A stretch of 64,000 bases of DNA from Gordonia jinghuaiqii. Its GTDB lineage: Bacteria; Actinomycetota; Actinomycetes; Mycobacteriales; Mycobacteriaceae. The first letter of the stretch is position 1, and each line of letters starts with the position of its first letter. Under the pieces are notes generated by a model that did not search any database, was not told where the DNA came from, and saw nothing but the letters and a program-made list of their open reading frames with translations. Position numbers and translations under genes: made by a program. The stretch lies in the NCBI RefSeq assembly GCF_014041935.1, contig NZ_CP059491.1, forward strand, positions 1,674,001-1,738,000, read 5' to 3'. Below are positions 1 through 9,732 of this stretch, one piece after another.

Positions 1-362
1 GTGACCCGCGGATATTCGGCACGGAACTGCGCGACGAGGTCGACGAGCGGTCCCACCGCTGTCGCCGGGAAGGCGAGGATGTCGAGGCGGCCGGTGAGTT
101 CGTCCTCCGACGCGGTCAGGAGGTCGTCGACGGCACCGACATCGCGGATGATCTGGCGGGCCGGACCCACCATCGTGCGGCCCGCCGCCGACATCACCAT
201 CCCGCGCCCGATGCGATGGAACAATTGCACCCCGAGTTCCCGTTCCAGCGCCCGAAGAGCTTGGGACACAGTCGGTTGCGCGACGCCGAGGGCCGACGCG
301 GCGCCACCGATGCCTTGGTTCTCGACGACCGCGAGGAAGTATTCTATCTGCCTCAATTCCAT
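1..362 (-). CDS. LysR-family transcriptional regulator, N-terminal part (cut by window edge)
   Basis: The ATG is at 362-360 on the minus strand and the reading frame runs open to base 1, so only about the first 120 residues are present. Residues 2-60 form a typical LysR winged helix-turn-helix (starts ELRQIEYFLAVVE; AQPTVSQALRALE recognition helix; ELGVQLFHR wing). The start of the effector domain follows (LDILAFPATAVGPLVDLV). It begins only 7 nt after the stop of the LysR gene at 370-1281 on the same strand, so the two regulators are probably co-transcribed. Effector and targets cannot be inferred. Confidence 0.85.
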   Translation of the reverse strand, partial: MELRQIEYFLAVVENQGIGGAASALGVAQPTVSQALRALERELGVQLFHRIGRGMVMSAAGRTMVGPARQIIRDVGAVDDLLTASEDELTGRLDILAFPATAVGPLVDLVAQFRAEYPRV

Positions 363-369
363 TGCGGTT

Positions 370-1281
370 TTACCAATCCCGCACTTCGGTCGGTTCGGGG
401 GCGACCCCGGAGTGGACCTTTGCCGCGGAGATGAAGGCCAGAGCCGCAGGGGACGGCAACCCGGATCGCACCACCAGGCCCCAGGGGCGGGTGAGGGGCG
501 GGTCGAGGGCGAGGTGACGGGCGCCGGGTAACTGGTGGCATGCGACCGTGCGCGGCAGAACCGTTGCGCCGGTGCCCTTCTTGACGAGACTCCAGACCGC
601 AGAGGGGAGCGGGCAGTCGACCACGACGTTGCCCGCGGCGTCGTCGATGAGGTCGGCGAACAGGGTGCCCGTGTACTGATTGCTGTGGTCGATGACCAGT
701 GGCATCGCTCGAATGGCGGCGCGCGGCACGGTGTCGGGCATCCCGTCGGCCAGCTCTGGTGGTGCGGCGACGACGAGTTCCTGCTCGGTCATCGGGATGG
801 CGGTGAACGTCGCATGTTCGGCCGAGGAATCGAGGACACCGATCTCGGCTTCGCCGGATCGCAGGGAGGCGAGCACCCCCGACGGCCCCTCGGCGGCGAC
901 CACGCGCACCGCGAGCTTCGGGAAGCGTTGCCGGAACAACCGGACGATGTTCACGATCGGGTCGATGCTGAATGCCGCATAGGTCACGATGTCCACCCGA
1001 CCGGCCTGCAACTCTCGGACCGCGTCGACCTTCACCTTCGCGCGCTCGACGTCGGCGAGGATGCGGCGGGCCGCGACGTCGAGTTTGCGTCCGGCGTCGG
1101 TGAGTTCGAGACGACGACCCGTGCGATCGAACAGTGTCACGCCCAGGCGTTTCTCGAGCGTGCGGATCGCCTGGGACAGCGACGGCTGCGAGATGTAGAG
1201 CGACTGGGCGGCCTTCGTGATCCCACCGTGGTCGACGACCGCCACGAAGTAGGTCACCAGGTGCAGGTCCACCACGCCCAT
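370..1281 (-). CDS. LysR-family transcriptional regulator
   Basis: This 303-residue protein has the full LysR length. The N-terminal helix-turn-helix covers residues 5-62 (VTYFVAVVDHGG, SQPSLSQAIRTLEKRLGVTLF). A periplasmic-binding-protein-like effector domain follows from about residue 95 (VDIVTYAAFSIDPIVNIVRLF). It lies downstream of the MBL/crotonase pair on the same strand, 21 nt after the crotonase stop, and directly upstream of a second LysR gene. A small hairpin (AGCCC/GGGCT) overlaps the crotonase stop and may separate the transcripts. The regulated gene is unknown; the neighbouring acyl-CoA genes are one possibility. Confidence 0.88.
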   Translation of the reverse strand: MGVVDLHLVTYFVAVVDHGGITKAAQSLYISQPSLSQAIRTLEKRLGVTLFDRTGRRLELTDAGRKLDVAARRILADVERAKVKVDAVRELQAGRVDIVTYAAFSIDPIVNIVRLFRQRFPKLAVRVVAAEGPSGVLASLRSGEAEIGVLDSSAEHATFTAIPMTEQELVVAAPPELADGMPDTVPRAAIRAMPLVIDHSNQYTGTLFADLIDDAAGNVVVDCPLPSAVWSLVKKGTGATVLPRTVACHQLPGARHLALDPPLTRPWGLVVRSGLPSPAALAFISAAKVHSGVAPEPTEVRDW

Positions 1282-1302
1282 CCTAGTGAGCCCGTCGGTG
1301 GG

Positions 1303-2064
1303 CTATTTGCCGGTCCATCGCGGCGGCCGCTTCTCGGCGAACGCGCGGGCGCCTTCCTTGGCGTCGTCCGAGGTGAACACCGGGGTCAGGTACTCCCACT
1401 GCTTCTTGATCAGGTCGGCGTCGGTGTAGTTGATGGCCATCGAGGTGACCTGCTTGGTGGCGCGGACCGCGAGCGGACCGTTGGCGGCGACCACCGCGGC
1501 GAGTTCGCGCGCACCGGCGAGGGCACCGCCCGGCTCGGTGATCCGGTTGACCAGGCCGAAGTGGTGGGCGCGTTCGGCGGTCAGCGGGTCGCCGGTCAGG
1601 GCCAGTTCCATCGCCAGCTGGTACGGCAGGATCTTGGGCAGGCGGAGCAGTCCGCCCGCGGCCGCGGCGAGTCCGCGCTTGACCTCGGGGATACCGAACT
1701 TGGCGTTGCTGGCGGCGACCACGAGGTCGGCGGACAGGGCGAGTTCGCATCCGCCTGCCAGCGCCCAGCCCTCGATGGCGGCGATGAGCGGCTTGCTCGG
1801 CGGGGCCTCGGTGAGTCCACCGAATCCGCGGCCTTCGAGCGAGACCTTCTCGCCGCGGGAGAACGCCTTGAGGTCCATCCCGGCGCAGAAGGTTCCGCCG
1901 GCGCCGGTCAGGATGCCGATGGTGAGGTCATCACGGGACTCGAGCTCGTCGATCGCGGCGGCGATGCCCTCCGAGACCTCGAGGTTCACCGCATTCTTCG
2001 CCTCGGGACGGTTGATGGTGATGACGGCGACACCGTCGGCGAACTCGGTGAGTACGGCGCTCAT
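1303..2064 (-). CDS. Enoyl-CoA hydratase/isomerase (crotonase) family protein
   Basis: This 253-residue crotonase fold protein has the oxyanion-hole segments CAGMDLKA (about 60-67) and AIEGWALAGGCELAL (96-110). Both glutamates used by true hydratases are present, E107 in GGCE and E127 in PEVKRG, which favours hydration of 2-enoyl-CoA over isomerase or thioesterase chemistry. The ATG at 2064 overlaps the TGA of the upstream MBL-hydrolase gene by 4 nt, indicating translational coupling. Acyl-CoA chain length is not deducible. A role in fatty-acid or side-chain beta-oxidation is inferred. Confidence 0.9.
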   Translation of the reverse strand: MSAVLTEFADGVAVITINRPEAKNAVNLEVSEGIAAAIDELESRDDLTIGILTGAGGTFCAGMDLKAFSRGEKVSLEGRGFGGLTEAPPSKPLIAAIEGWALAGGCELALSADLVVAASNAKFGIPEVKRGLAAAAGGLLRLPKILPYQLAMELALTGDPLTAERAHHFGLVNRITEPGGALAGARELAAVVAANGPLAVRATKQVTSMAINYTDADLIKKQWEYLTPVFTSDDAKEGARAFAEKRPPRWTGK

Positions 2065-3209
2065 GGGGCGATTCTTCTCTCTGTGTGGGATGGATCTCCG
2101 GTACTGGCGATACGGTGCTCGGACATGGTGGCGAGGGACCAGCGGATCGGTTCGATCGTGCGGAGGTCGGTGGCCTGGGCCACGTCCGCCGACGGCGTGG
2201 TCGAGGACAGGATGCCCCGTTCGCGCAGGACGACGAGGTGGGCGTCGGTCTCCCGCAATGCAAGACGGCTCAGCGTGAGATCGAGGTCCTCGAACGGGCG
2301 CGACCAGGTCACCGACCTGGTGATGTCCCATGCGGTGCTGTCCGGATGTGCGGCAACGGTTTCGGTGATCTCCGTCAGCCGATCCTCGTGATGGTTGATC
2401 AGTCCGGTCACCCTGTTGCCGAGACCGCGGAACCGGTATTCGTGCGCCGGCAACGCCTCGTGGTCGCGCATCTTCTCGGTGTTGGCCAGGGAGAGGAGAT
2501 AGTCGGCCAACGGGCTGATCGGCTGCATCGGGCTCGTGGAGATGTTGGGGCTGATACGCGGCAGCAGGTGATCGCCGGTGAAGATGATCCCCGCGGTGTC
2601 GTCGGCGAAGCAGAGGTGGCCCGCGGTGTGGCCGGGTGTCCAGATGGCGCGGAGGTCCCAGCCGGGGATGTCCAGCGGTGCGTCGCCGGTCAGCTCGTGG
2701 TCGACGGTCCGGCCGTCGGGCATCCGGATGAAGCCGACGAGTCCCTCCTCGGCGACGTCTGACGGTGCACCCAGCTGGGTGAGCTCCGCGCGTGCCTGGG
2801 CGAGCTGCCGTTCCACCTCGGCGTCGCTGTGGTGGCGGAGCCACCGGGCGTCGTCGCGGTGCATCCGCAACTGCGCGTCGACGTGTTCGAGGAGTCGCGG
2901 GACGAGGCCGAAGTGGTCGGGATGGAGGTGGGTCACGCTGACCGAGGCGATGTCGGTGATGTCGTGGCCGGTGCTGCGGATGCCTGCGACGAGGGCGTCC
3001 CAGGACTCGTCCGACGGCCAGCCGGCATCGATCAGCGCGAGACCGCCGTCGGGAAGCGCGAGCGCGTAGACGAGGACATAGCGGAGCGGGTTGGGTCCCA
3101 TCGGCACCGGGATCGACCACAGCCCGGGCCGAACCTCCTCGACGGGCGGCAACACCTTGTCGGCCCAGGCCTGCTTCTGCCGCACACCGGTCACCTCGAT
3201 CACCGTCAT
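2061..3209 (-). CDS. Metallo-beta-lactamase-fold hydrolase
   Basis: This is a 382-residue cytosolic protein without a signal peptide. It carries the zinc-binding motif THLHPDHFG near residue 113, a second metal region TPGHTAGHLCF near 210, and FTGDHLLP near 228. The fold family includes glyoxalase II-like thioesterases and lactonases. Coupling to a crotonase by a 4-nt overlap suggests a thioester or lactone substrate in acyl-CoA breakdown, but this is inference. The C-terminal 120 residues resemble the helical extension of larger members of the family. Confidence 0.85.
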   Translation of the reverse strand: MTVIEVTGVRQKQAWADKVLPPVEEVRPGLWSIPVPMGPNPLRYVLVYALALPDGGLALIDAGWPSDESWDALVAGIRSTGHDITDIASVSVTHLHPDHFGLVPRLLEHVDAQLRMHRDDARWLRHHSDAEVERQLAQARAELTQLGAPSDVAEEGLVGFIRMPDGRTVDHELTGDAPLDIPGWDLRAIWTPGHTAGHLCFADDTAGIIFTGDHLLPRISPNISTSPMQPISPLADYLLSLANTEKMRDHEALPAHEYRFRGLGNRVTGLINHHEDRLTEITETVAAHPDSTAWDITRSVTWSRPFEDLDLTLSRLALRETDAHLVVLRERGILSSTTPSADVAQATDLRTIEPIRWSLATMSEHRIASTGDPSHTERRIAP

Positions 3210-3423
3210 CGAAAGGCCTCCCTGTCGGCATGCGTCGAATACACGGCATCACCGCGAAAACGTGTGATGCTCCGACAGTCATCGGATCATGAGACGACGA
3301 TCACGCTCAACCTGGGTGCGGCTTCCACACCGTGAGGGACTACCTATGTGCCGAGGTCGGCGGCCCGCGCGTGAACTATGTCACTTCCGTGGGGCAGCGG
3401 GGCGCGGTGTCGCCGAGTGCAGT

Positions 3424-4983
<1,560 letters not shown>

Positions 4984-5183
4984 GAGCGCTCCAGAAGTGG
5001 GTCGGGGTGCACCGACGGGGTGTCGGTGGTGTCCGCCGGCGGTACGCCGACGGGCCGGGGCCACTTCAGTTCTTCATCGCGGCAGATCACTCCTGGGTTG
5101 CGTGCACGGTGTTGCTCACCGTAACCGACATCCCGGGACCTGCCAACGGGATTGATCGTGCTGTCACCGCTACGGTTGAGTGC

Positions 5184-6185
5184 ATGTCCTTTCTTCGCAC
5201 CTCGGTGACCAACGGCGTCGGTGAGATCGTCCTGGATCGACCCAAGGCCCTGAACGCGCTGGACCAGAGCATGATCGACGACATGTACGTCACGCTCGGC
5301 GAATGGGGCGACGACGACGCGATCGACACCGTCCTGGTCACCTCGGCCAGCGATCGGGCGTTCTGTGCCGGTGGTGACATCCGGGCGATCCGCGAGCACG
5401 CCATCGACGGTGACACCGCAGCGATCACCCGCTACTTCGGCAGTGAGTACCGGCTCGACCAGCTGATCGCCGACTATCCGAAGCCCTACGTCAGCCTCAT
5501 CGACGGCGCTGCGTTGGGCGGCGGCCTCGGGATCAGCGTGCACGGCGAGATCCGGGTGGTCACGGAGAAGGCGATGATCGCCATGCCCGAGACCGCGATC
5601 GGGTTCTTCCCGGACATCGGTTCCACCTACTTCCTGCCGCGTCTGCCCGAGGGGGTCGGTATGTGGCTGGGCCTCACCGGCGCCCGCATCCGCGGCATCG
5701 ACGCCGTCGCGGTAGGCCTCGCAACACATTTCGTCGCATCGGCCGATCTGCCGGACGTGACCGAGCGCATCCGTTCGGGTGCCTCGCTGGCCGATGCGCT
5801 GGCGTCGTCGGGTACCGAGGCCACCAGCGATGTTCCGCTGCGAAAGGTCGGGGAGTACTTCGCCGACGACAACGTCACCGCCATCCTCGGCGGGTTGCGC
5901 GGCGCGGTGGGCGACGAGTGGGCCCAGGAGATGATCGGGCTGCTCGAAAACGCGTCGCCGACCAGCCTGTGGGTCACCGCCGCGATGATCACTGCGGGCG
6001 CACGCTCGGGGATCGACGAGTGCTTCGACCGCGAACGGCATGCCGCGGAACAGATCACGATGACCCACGACTTCCGCGAAGGGGTACGCGCGGTACTCGT
6101 CGACAAGGACCGCAGCCCCGAGTTCGAGCCCGCGGCGATCGACGACGTCGATCCGGCCGTGGTCGCTCGGATCGTCGGGGGCTGA
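5184..6185 (+). CDS. 3-hydroxyisobutyryl-CoA hydrolase-like crotonase
   Basis: The protein has 333 residues, longer than plain enoyl-CoA hydratases and typical of the HIBYL-CoA hydrolase (ECH_2) family. Seen: oxyanion-hole segments FCAGGDIRAI (60-69) and DGAALGGGLGISVHG (107-121), and the family block MPETAIGFFPDIGSTYFLPRL (134-154), with the E136 and D144 equivalents of the hydrolase catalytic pair. Family knowledge: hydrolysis of 3-hydroxyisobutyryl-CoA in valine degradation. No other valine genes adjoin it, so the substrate is inferred from the motif. The ATG at 5184 starts the conserved domain; an in-frame upstream extension is not conserved-looking. Confidence 0.85.
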   Translation: MSFLRTSVTNGVGEIVLDRPKALNALDQSMIDDMYVTLGEWGDDDAIDTVLVTSASDRAFCAGGDIRAIREHAIDGDTAAITRYFGSEYRLDQLIADYPKPYVSLIDGAALGGGLGISVHGEIRVVTEKAMIAMPETAIGFFPDIGSTYFLPRLPEGVGMWLGLTGARIRGIDAVAVGLATHFVASADLPDVTERIRSGASLADALASSGTEATSDVPLRKVGEYFADDNVTAILGGLRGAVGDEWAQEMIGLLENASPTSLWVTAAMITAGARSGIDECFDRERHAAEQITMTHDFREGVRAVLVDKDRSPEFEPAAIDDVDPAVVARIVGG

Positions 6186-6272
6186 GTCGCCCGTCACTGG
6201 TGGGGTCGCCTGTCGGCGGCGGAGTCTGCCGTCGGCGGTGAGCCGAGACGAAACCTGTTCCGTCCCGGCAAC

Positions 6273-7025
6273 TCACGGGGTCAGCTGAAAGAACCCCGTC
6301 AGAGTGACGTGCTCGGGTGCGCCCACGCCTGTAGCGGCCGGCGGCGTCGTCGACGACTCGTCGGCGTCGTAGCGTACGTCGTCGTCGGGCGCGAACGGGT
6401 TGGCGTCGACGAGGGCAGCCGTCGGGCAGGTGAACGAGCCGGCGGCGAGCTTGCCCGACATCCCGCTGATGCTGAGCTGGCACGCCGACGCGTGGTGGTA
6501 GACCCCGTCGACCGAGACCCCGATCTGGGCGTTGATCGGTGCGCTCAACGGTCCGACGGTCGGCCGCGTGCCGCCGATCGGGGGCAGAAGCCCGCCGGTC
6601 AGTTCGCTGATCAGGAACTCGATCTGGGCGCCGTCGGAGCCCGCGCCCTTGAAGACGAAGAGCAATGAGTCCGGCGGTACGTCCGGGTCTGCCGGTCCCC
6701 ACCGCCCGAACTCGTAACATCTGGTCCCGTTTGCGGGGGTCGTGACCGCCGGGGTCCGACCGGACGACTTCGCCGGGGCGTCGGAGATCGCGACCTTGAT
6801 GTTGCCGTGGTGGAACTCGAAGTTCTGACCGGTGCGGTCGACGTTTCCCTGCGGCGGCTTGTTCGCGCAGACGGCCGGGTCGACGGGCCGTGCGGTGGCG
6901 GTGGGCGCGACGCTTGTCGACGTCGCGGTCGGCGGGGTGTCGCCGCATCCCGCCAGGGCCGACAGCGGTGCCACCGCACACACCAGCGTGGCGGCGGTAC
7001 GTGCCCGCCCGGCGCGACCCCTCAT
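6273..7025 (-). CDS. Putative secreted lipoprotein of unknown function
   Basis: The 250-residue product starts with Arg-rich residues, a hydrophobic stretch and a lipobox LSALAGC with Cys27, followed by a Thr/Ala/Pro-rich linker. This is consistent with an exported lipoprotein. The rest has several cysteines (DPAVCANK, RCYEFGRWG, ACQLSISG, FTCPTAAL) and no motif I recognise; the general pattern resembles mycobacterial Lpq/Lpr proteins. The ATG lies 3 nt after the prfC stop on the same strand, so it is probably co-expressed with release factor 3. Confidence 0.7.
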   Translation of the reverse strand: MRGRAGRARTAATLVCAVAPLSALAGCGDTPPTATSTSVAPTATARPVDPAVCANKPPQGNVDRTGQNFEFHHGNIKVAISDAPAKSSGRTPAVTTPANGTRCYEFGRWGPADPDVPPDSLLFVFKGAGSDGAQIEFLISELTGGLLPPIGGTRPTVGPLSAPINAQIGVSVDGVYHHASACQLSISGMSGKLAAGSFTCPTAALVDANPFAPDDDVRYDADESSTTPPAATGVGAPEHVTLTGFFQLTP

Positions 7026-7028
7026 CGG

Positions 7029-8639
7029 CTAATCCGCAGCCGCGACAAGGGTTTCGAGAGTGAGGTCGGGATGCTCTTTCTCGATGTACTGCAGGCGCCA
7101 CTTGTCGCTGAACAGTGCGAGGATCGCGCCGTCGGTGCGGGTGAACACCTCGACGCCGCGCTGACGATTCAGTTCGGCCGCGCTGTCGGCGTCCGTGCGA
7201 CGGGCGAGGCTGAAACCGAGTGGCTCGATGATGGTGTCGACGTTGTACTCGGCCTTCATCCGTGCGGTGACGACCTCGAACTGCATCGGTCCGACCGCGG
7301 CGAGCACCGGGGATGCCTCACCGCGTGTCTCATTGCGCAGCACCTGGACGACGCCTTCGCTCTCGAGCTGGTCCATCCCCTTGCGGAACTGCTTGTACTT
7401 GTCGGCCGTGGTGGCCCGCAGCGTCGAGAAGTGTTCCGGCGCAAAGGACGGGATCGGCGGGAACTGGACCTTGGGGCCGTCATACAGCGTGTCGCCGGGC
7501 GCGAGTGCGGTCGCGTTGACCAGGCCGACGACGTCGCCGGGGTAGGCGGTGTCGACGGTGGATCGGTCACGTCCGAAAACGGCCTGAGCGTACTTGGTGG
7601 CGAACGGCTTCCCGGTCTGCGCATGCGTGACGACCATGCCGCGTTCGAACTCTCCGGACACGATTCGCATGTACGCCAAGCGATCCCGATGGCTCGAGTC
7701 CATACCGGCCTGAACCTTGAAGACCACGGCGCTGAACGGATCGGTGACCGGGCGGGGCCTGCCCTCGATGTCGGTCCGCGGGCCGGGCGGGGGAGCGAGC
7801 TCCACGAGCACCTCGAGCAGCTGCCGCACACCGAAGTTCAGCATCGCCGAGGCGAAGATCATCGGCGAGGTCTGGCCGGCCAGGAAGAGCTCCTGATCGT
7901 GGTCCTGGCCCATCTCGGTGAGCAGTTCGCTCTCCTCGACAGCCGCGGTCCACTCGTCGCCCTCACGGGCGGCCGCATCGGCGGCGCTCATGAGCTCTTC
8001 CGGCGCGATCTTGGCGCCACCGGCGGTGCGGGTGAAGCGCACATACTCGCCGGTGCGACGGTCGAGCAGTCCGCGGAAGTCGCCGGCGATCCCGACCGGG
8101 AAGAACAGGGGCGTGGGAGTGAGGCCGATACGTTCGGTGATCTCGTCGATCAGCTCGAGCGGACTCTGGCCCGGCCGGTCCCACTTGTTGATGACGGTGA
8201 TCACCGGGATGCCGCGATGGCGACACACCTGGAAGAGTTTCAGCGTCTGCGGCTCGAGACCCTTCGCGGCGTCGATGAGCATCACCGCGGCGTCGACCGC
8301 GGTCAGCACGCGGTAGGTGTCCTCGGAGAAGTCGGCGTGGCCAGGGGTGTCGACGAGGTTGATCACGTTCGGGACGTCGGGGTCCGGTGTGGCGGCCGCG
8401 GCATAGTTGAACTGCAGTGCCGTCGAACTGACGGAGATACCGCGCGCCTTCTCCATCTCCATCCAGTCGGAGACGGTGGACTTGCGGCCTGCTTTGCCGT
8501 GGACTGCGCCGGCCTCGCTGATCATCCGCGCATGCAGCGCCAACGCCTCGGTCATCGTCGATTTACCGGCGTCGGGGTGGGAGATGATGGCGAAGGTTCG
8601 ACGACGCGTCACTTCGCGACTGATCACCTCGGAACTCAC
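7029..8639 (-). CDS. prfC: Peptide chain release factor 3 (RF3)
   Basis: This translational GTPase recycles RF1/RF2 from the ribosome after termination. Seen: G1 loop SHPDAGKST, DTPGHADF (G3), NKWDRP (G4), and the long RF3-type C-terminal region ending in KEHPDLTLETLVAA. A GTG start at 8639 gives 536 residues, close to the usual size of about 530, and begins just before the conserved RRRTFAIISHPDAGK. An ATG at 8696 would add 19 residues without resemblance to the family. The gene is followed within 3 nt by a lipoprotein gene. The upstream side faces a palindrome at 8709. Confidence 0.95.
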   Translation of the reverse strand: MSSEVISREVTRRRTFAIISHPDAGKSTMTEALALHARMISEAGAVHGKAGRKSTVSDWMEMEKARGISVSSTALQFNYAAAATPDPDVPNVINLVDTPGHADFSEDTYRVLTAVDAAVMLIDAAKGLEPQTLKLFQVCRHRGIPVITVINKWDRPGQSPLELIDEITERIGLTPTPLFFPVGIAGDFRGLLDRRTGEYVRFTRTAGGAKIAPEELMSAADAAAREGDEWTAAVEESELLTEMGQDHDQELFLAGQTSPMIFASAMLNFGVRQLLEVLVELAPPPGPRTDIEGRPRPVTDPFSAVVFKVQAGMDSSHRDRLAYMRIVSGEFERGMVVTHAQTGKPFATKYAQAVFGRDRSTVDTAYPGDVVGLVNATALAPGDTLYDGPKVQFPPIPSFAPEHFSTLRATTADKYKQFRKGMDQLESEGVVQVLRNETRGEASPVLAAVGPMQFEVVTARMKAEYNVDTIIEPLGFSLARRTDADSAAELNRQRGVEVFTRTDGAILALFSDKWRLQYIEKEHPDLTLETLVAAAD

Positions 8640-8708
8640 GAGGTCCCAGGTTACCGGCCGGATCGGGGGCCACCAAACTCGTGATGCGGTCGGCATCGCG
8701 CGAGGCGG

Positions 8709-8745
8709 TCAGCAGTAGGTATCGGTCTGCGATACCTACTGCTGA
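8709..8745. repeat. 37-nt perfect palindrome, copy 1 (flanks the DUF559 gene)
   Basis: Sixteen-base arms TCAGCAGTAGGTATCG (8709-8724) and CGATACCTACTGCTGA (8730-8745) pair perfectly around the 5-nt loop GTCTG. The same arms recur at 9678-9714 with a different loop. It lies 8 nt beyond the stop of the nuclease-like gene (8754) and 69 nt upstream of the prfC start. There is no T-tract, so a simple intrinsic terminator is not the whole explanation. Confidence 0.95.
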
Positions 8746-8753
8746 GCTGAGCG

Positions 8754-9629
8754 TCAGGCTGCGTCGGACAGCGCCTGGCGGATGCGAGCGACGACGTCAT
8801 CGCCTCGTTCGGTCAGGTCTGCCCACGTGAAGTTCAGGACGGTCCAGCCGGACGCGATCAGGTCGTTGCGGCGCTTGCGGTCGTTCTGGAATGTCGTCGC
8901 ATCGCGGTGGTGGGCGAATCCATCGATCTCGACGGCGAGTTGGCGGGCAGGGAACGCCACGTCGATGAAGTAGCCAGCGGCGGGGTGGTTCGCCGACCAG
9001 CCGTCGATGTCCGCGTCCTCGAGCAGCGCCACAGCGACACGCTCCGCGGCTGATCGCGCACCGGTTCCCAACGCCTCGATGATCCGTGTCAGTGCGTGTG
9101 CGTCGGTTGTGCCCGTTCGACGGTCTACCGCCGTGGTCAGCTGCTTCAGGGATACGCGCCGGCGCAACAGAGCATTGTCGACGATGGTGATGCTGTCCTC
9201 GAGAGCCGCTTCGAGGACGGCGAGAGGCAGGCAGGTCACGGGGAGGCCGGATCGGACGATCACTTCGGCGTCGTCGAGGTCCCGGTAGCGCACGCGTACG
9301 CCGTCGACGGGGCTCGCGTGGCGACCCGGCGGTGCGGTGACGGTGATCGTCGACGACGGTGCGTCGGCGAGGCCCTGCCACCACGCGGCTGCGGTGCCCG
9401 ACAGCACCGCTCGCGGACCGACGGCCAGCACCGCCAGACGGACCTTGGTGCGCTGGGTCACCGGGTGATCGGCGACGGTATAGAGCCCGCGTCCGCGACG
9501 GCGCCAGACCCCGGCCGCCAGCCTGCGTTGGACCGCTGCACGGTCCAGACCTGCTGCGCGTGCGTCAGCAGCGGTGAGAACGCCGTCGTGCTCGAGTGCG
9601 GTTCGCCGGAGTTCGGGAGGTAGGTGCAC
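8754..9629 (-). CDS. AbiEi-like / DUF559 (Vsr-fold) putative endonuclease
   Basis: This 291-residue protein has an N-terminal winged-helix module of the AbiEi antitoxin type (residues 5-55, VLTAADARAAGL, RRRGRGLYTVADHP). The C-terminal DUF559/very-short-patch-repair-like nuclease domain has SAAERVAVALL (193-203), FIDVAFP with D223, VEIDGFAHH with E234/D236/H240/H241, F.NDRKRRN (248-255) and GWTVLNFTWADL (261-272). The E196-D223-E234 set fits a PD-(D/E)xK active site. The start is GTG at 9629. The gene stands alone between two identical palindromes and is bordered by unrelated housekeeping genes, as expected for a mobile or selfish cassette. Catalytic activity is not demonstrated. Confidence 0.8.
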   Translation of the reverse strand: MHLPPELRRTALEHDGVLTAADARAAGLDRAAVQRRLAAGVWRRRGRGLYTVADHPVTQRTKVRLAVLAVGPRAVLSGTAAAWWQGLADAPSSTITVTAPPGRHASPVDGVRVRYRDLDDAEVIVRSGLPVTCLPLAVLEAALEDSITIVDNALLRRRVSLKQLTTAVDRRTGTTDAHALTRIIEALGTGARSAAERVAVALLEDADIDGWSANHPAAGYFIDVAFPARQLAVEIDGFAHHRDATTFQNDRKRRNDLIASGWTVLNFTWADLTERGDDVVARIRQALSDAA

Positions 9630-9677
9630 CCGTATTGGACGCCGAGCGGCGTCGCCTGGTTCCGCCCAGAAAAGCGA

Positions 9678-9714
9678 TCAGCAGTAGGTATCGCCGAGCG
9701 ATACCTACTGCTGA
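9678..9714. repeat. 37-nt perfect palindrome, copy 2 (flanks the DUF559 gene)
   Basis: The arms are identical to those at 8709-8745: TCAGCAGTAGGTATCG (9678-9693) and CGATACCTACTGCTGA (9699-9714). The 5-nt loop is different (CCGAG). It lies 48 nt upstream of the nuclease-like gene's start and 18 nt downstream of the ketosynthase stop at 9733. Conserved arms with a changed loop suggest selection on the stem. Confidence 0.95.
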
Positions 9715-9732
9715 CCGGAAAGTGGAACCGGC

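Noticed and set aside
535..2391. Long plus-strand frame of 618 codons over the LysR and crotonase genes
   Set aside because: It is antisense to two genes with clear motifs, has no family signature and is rich in Gly, Arg, Asp and Val, as expected for a high-GC shadow frame.
8709..9714. The two palindromes as a CRISPR array
   Set aside because: There are only two copies 970 nt apart with a gene between and no spacers or cas genes.
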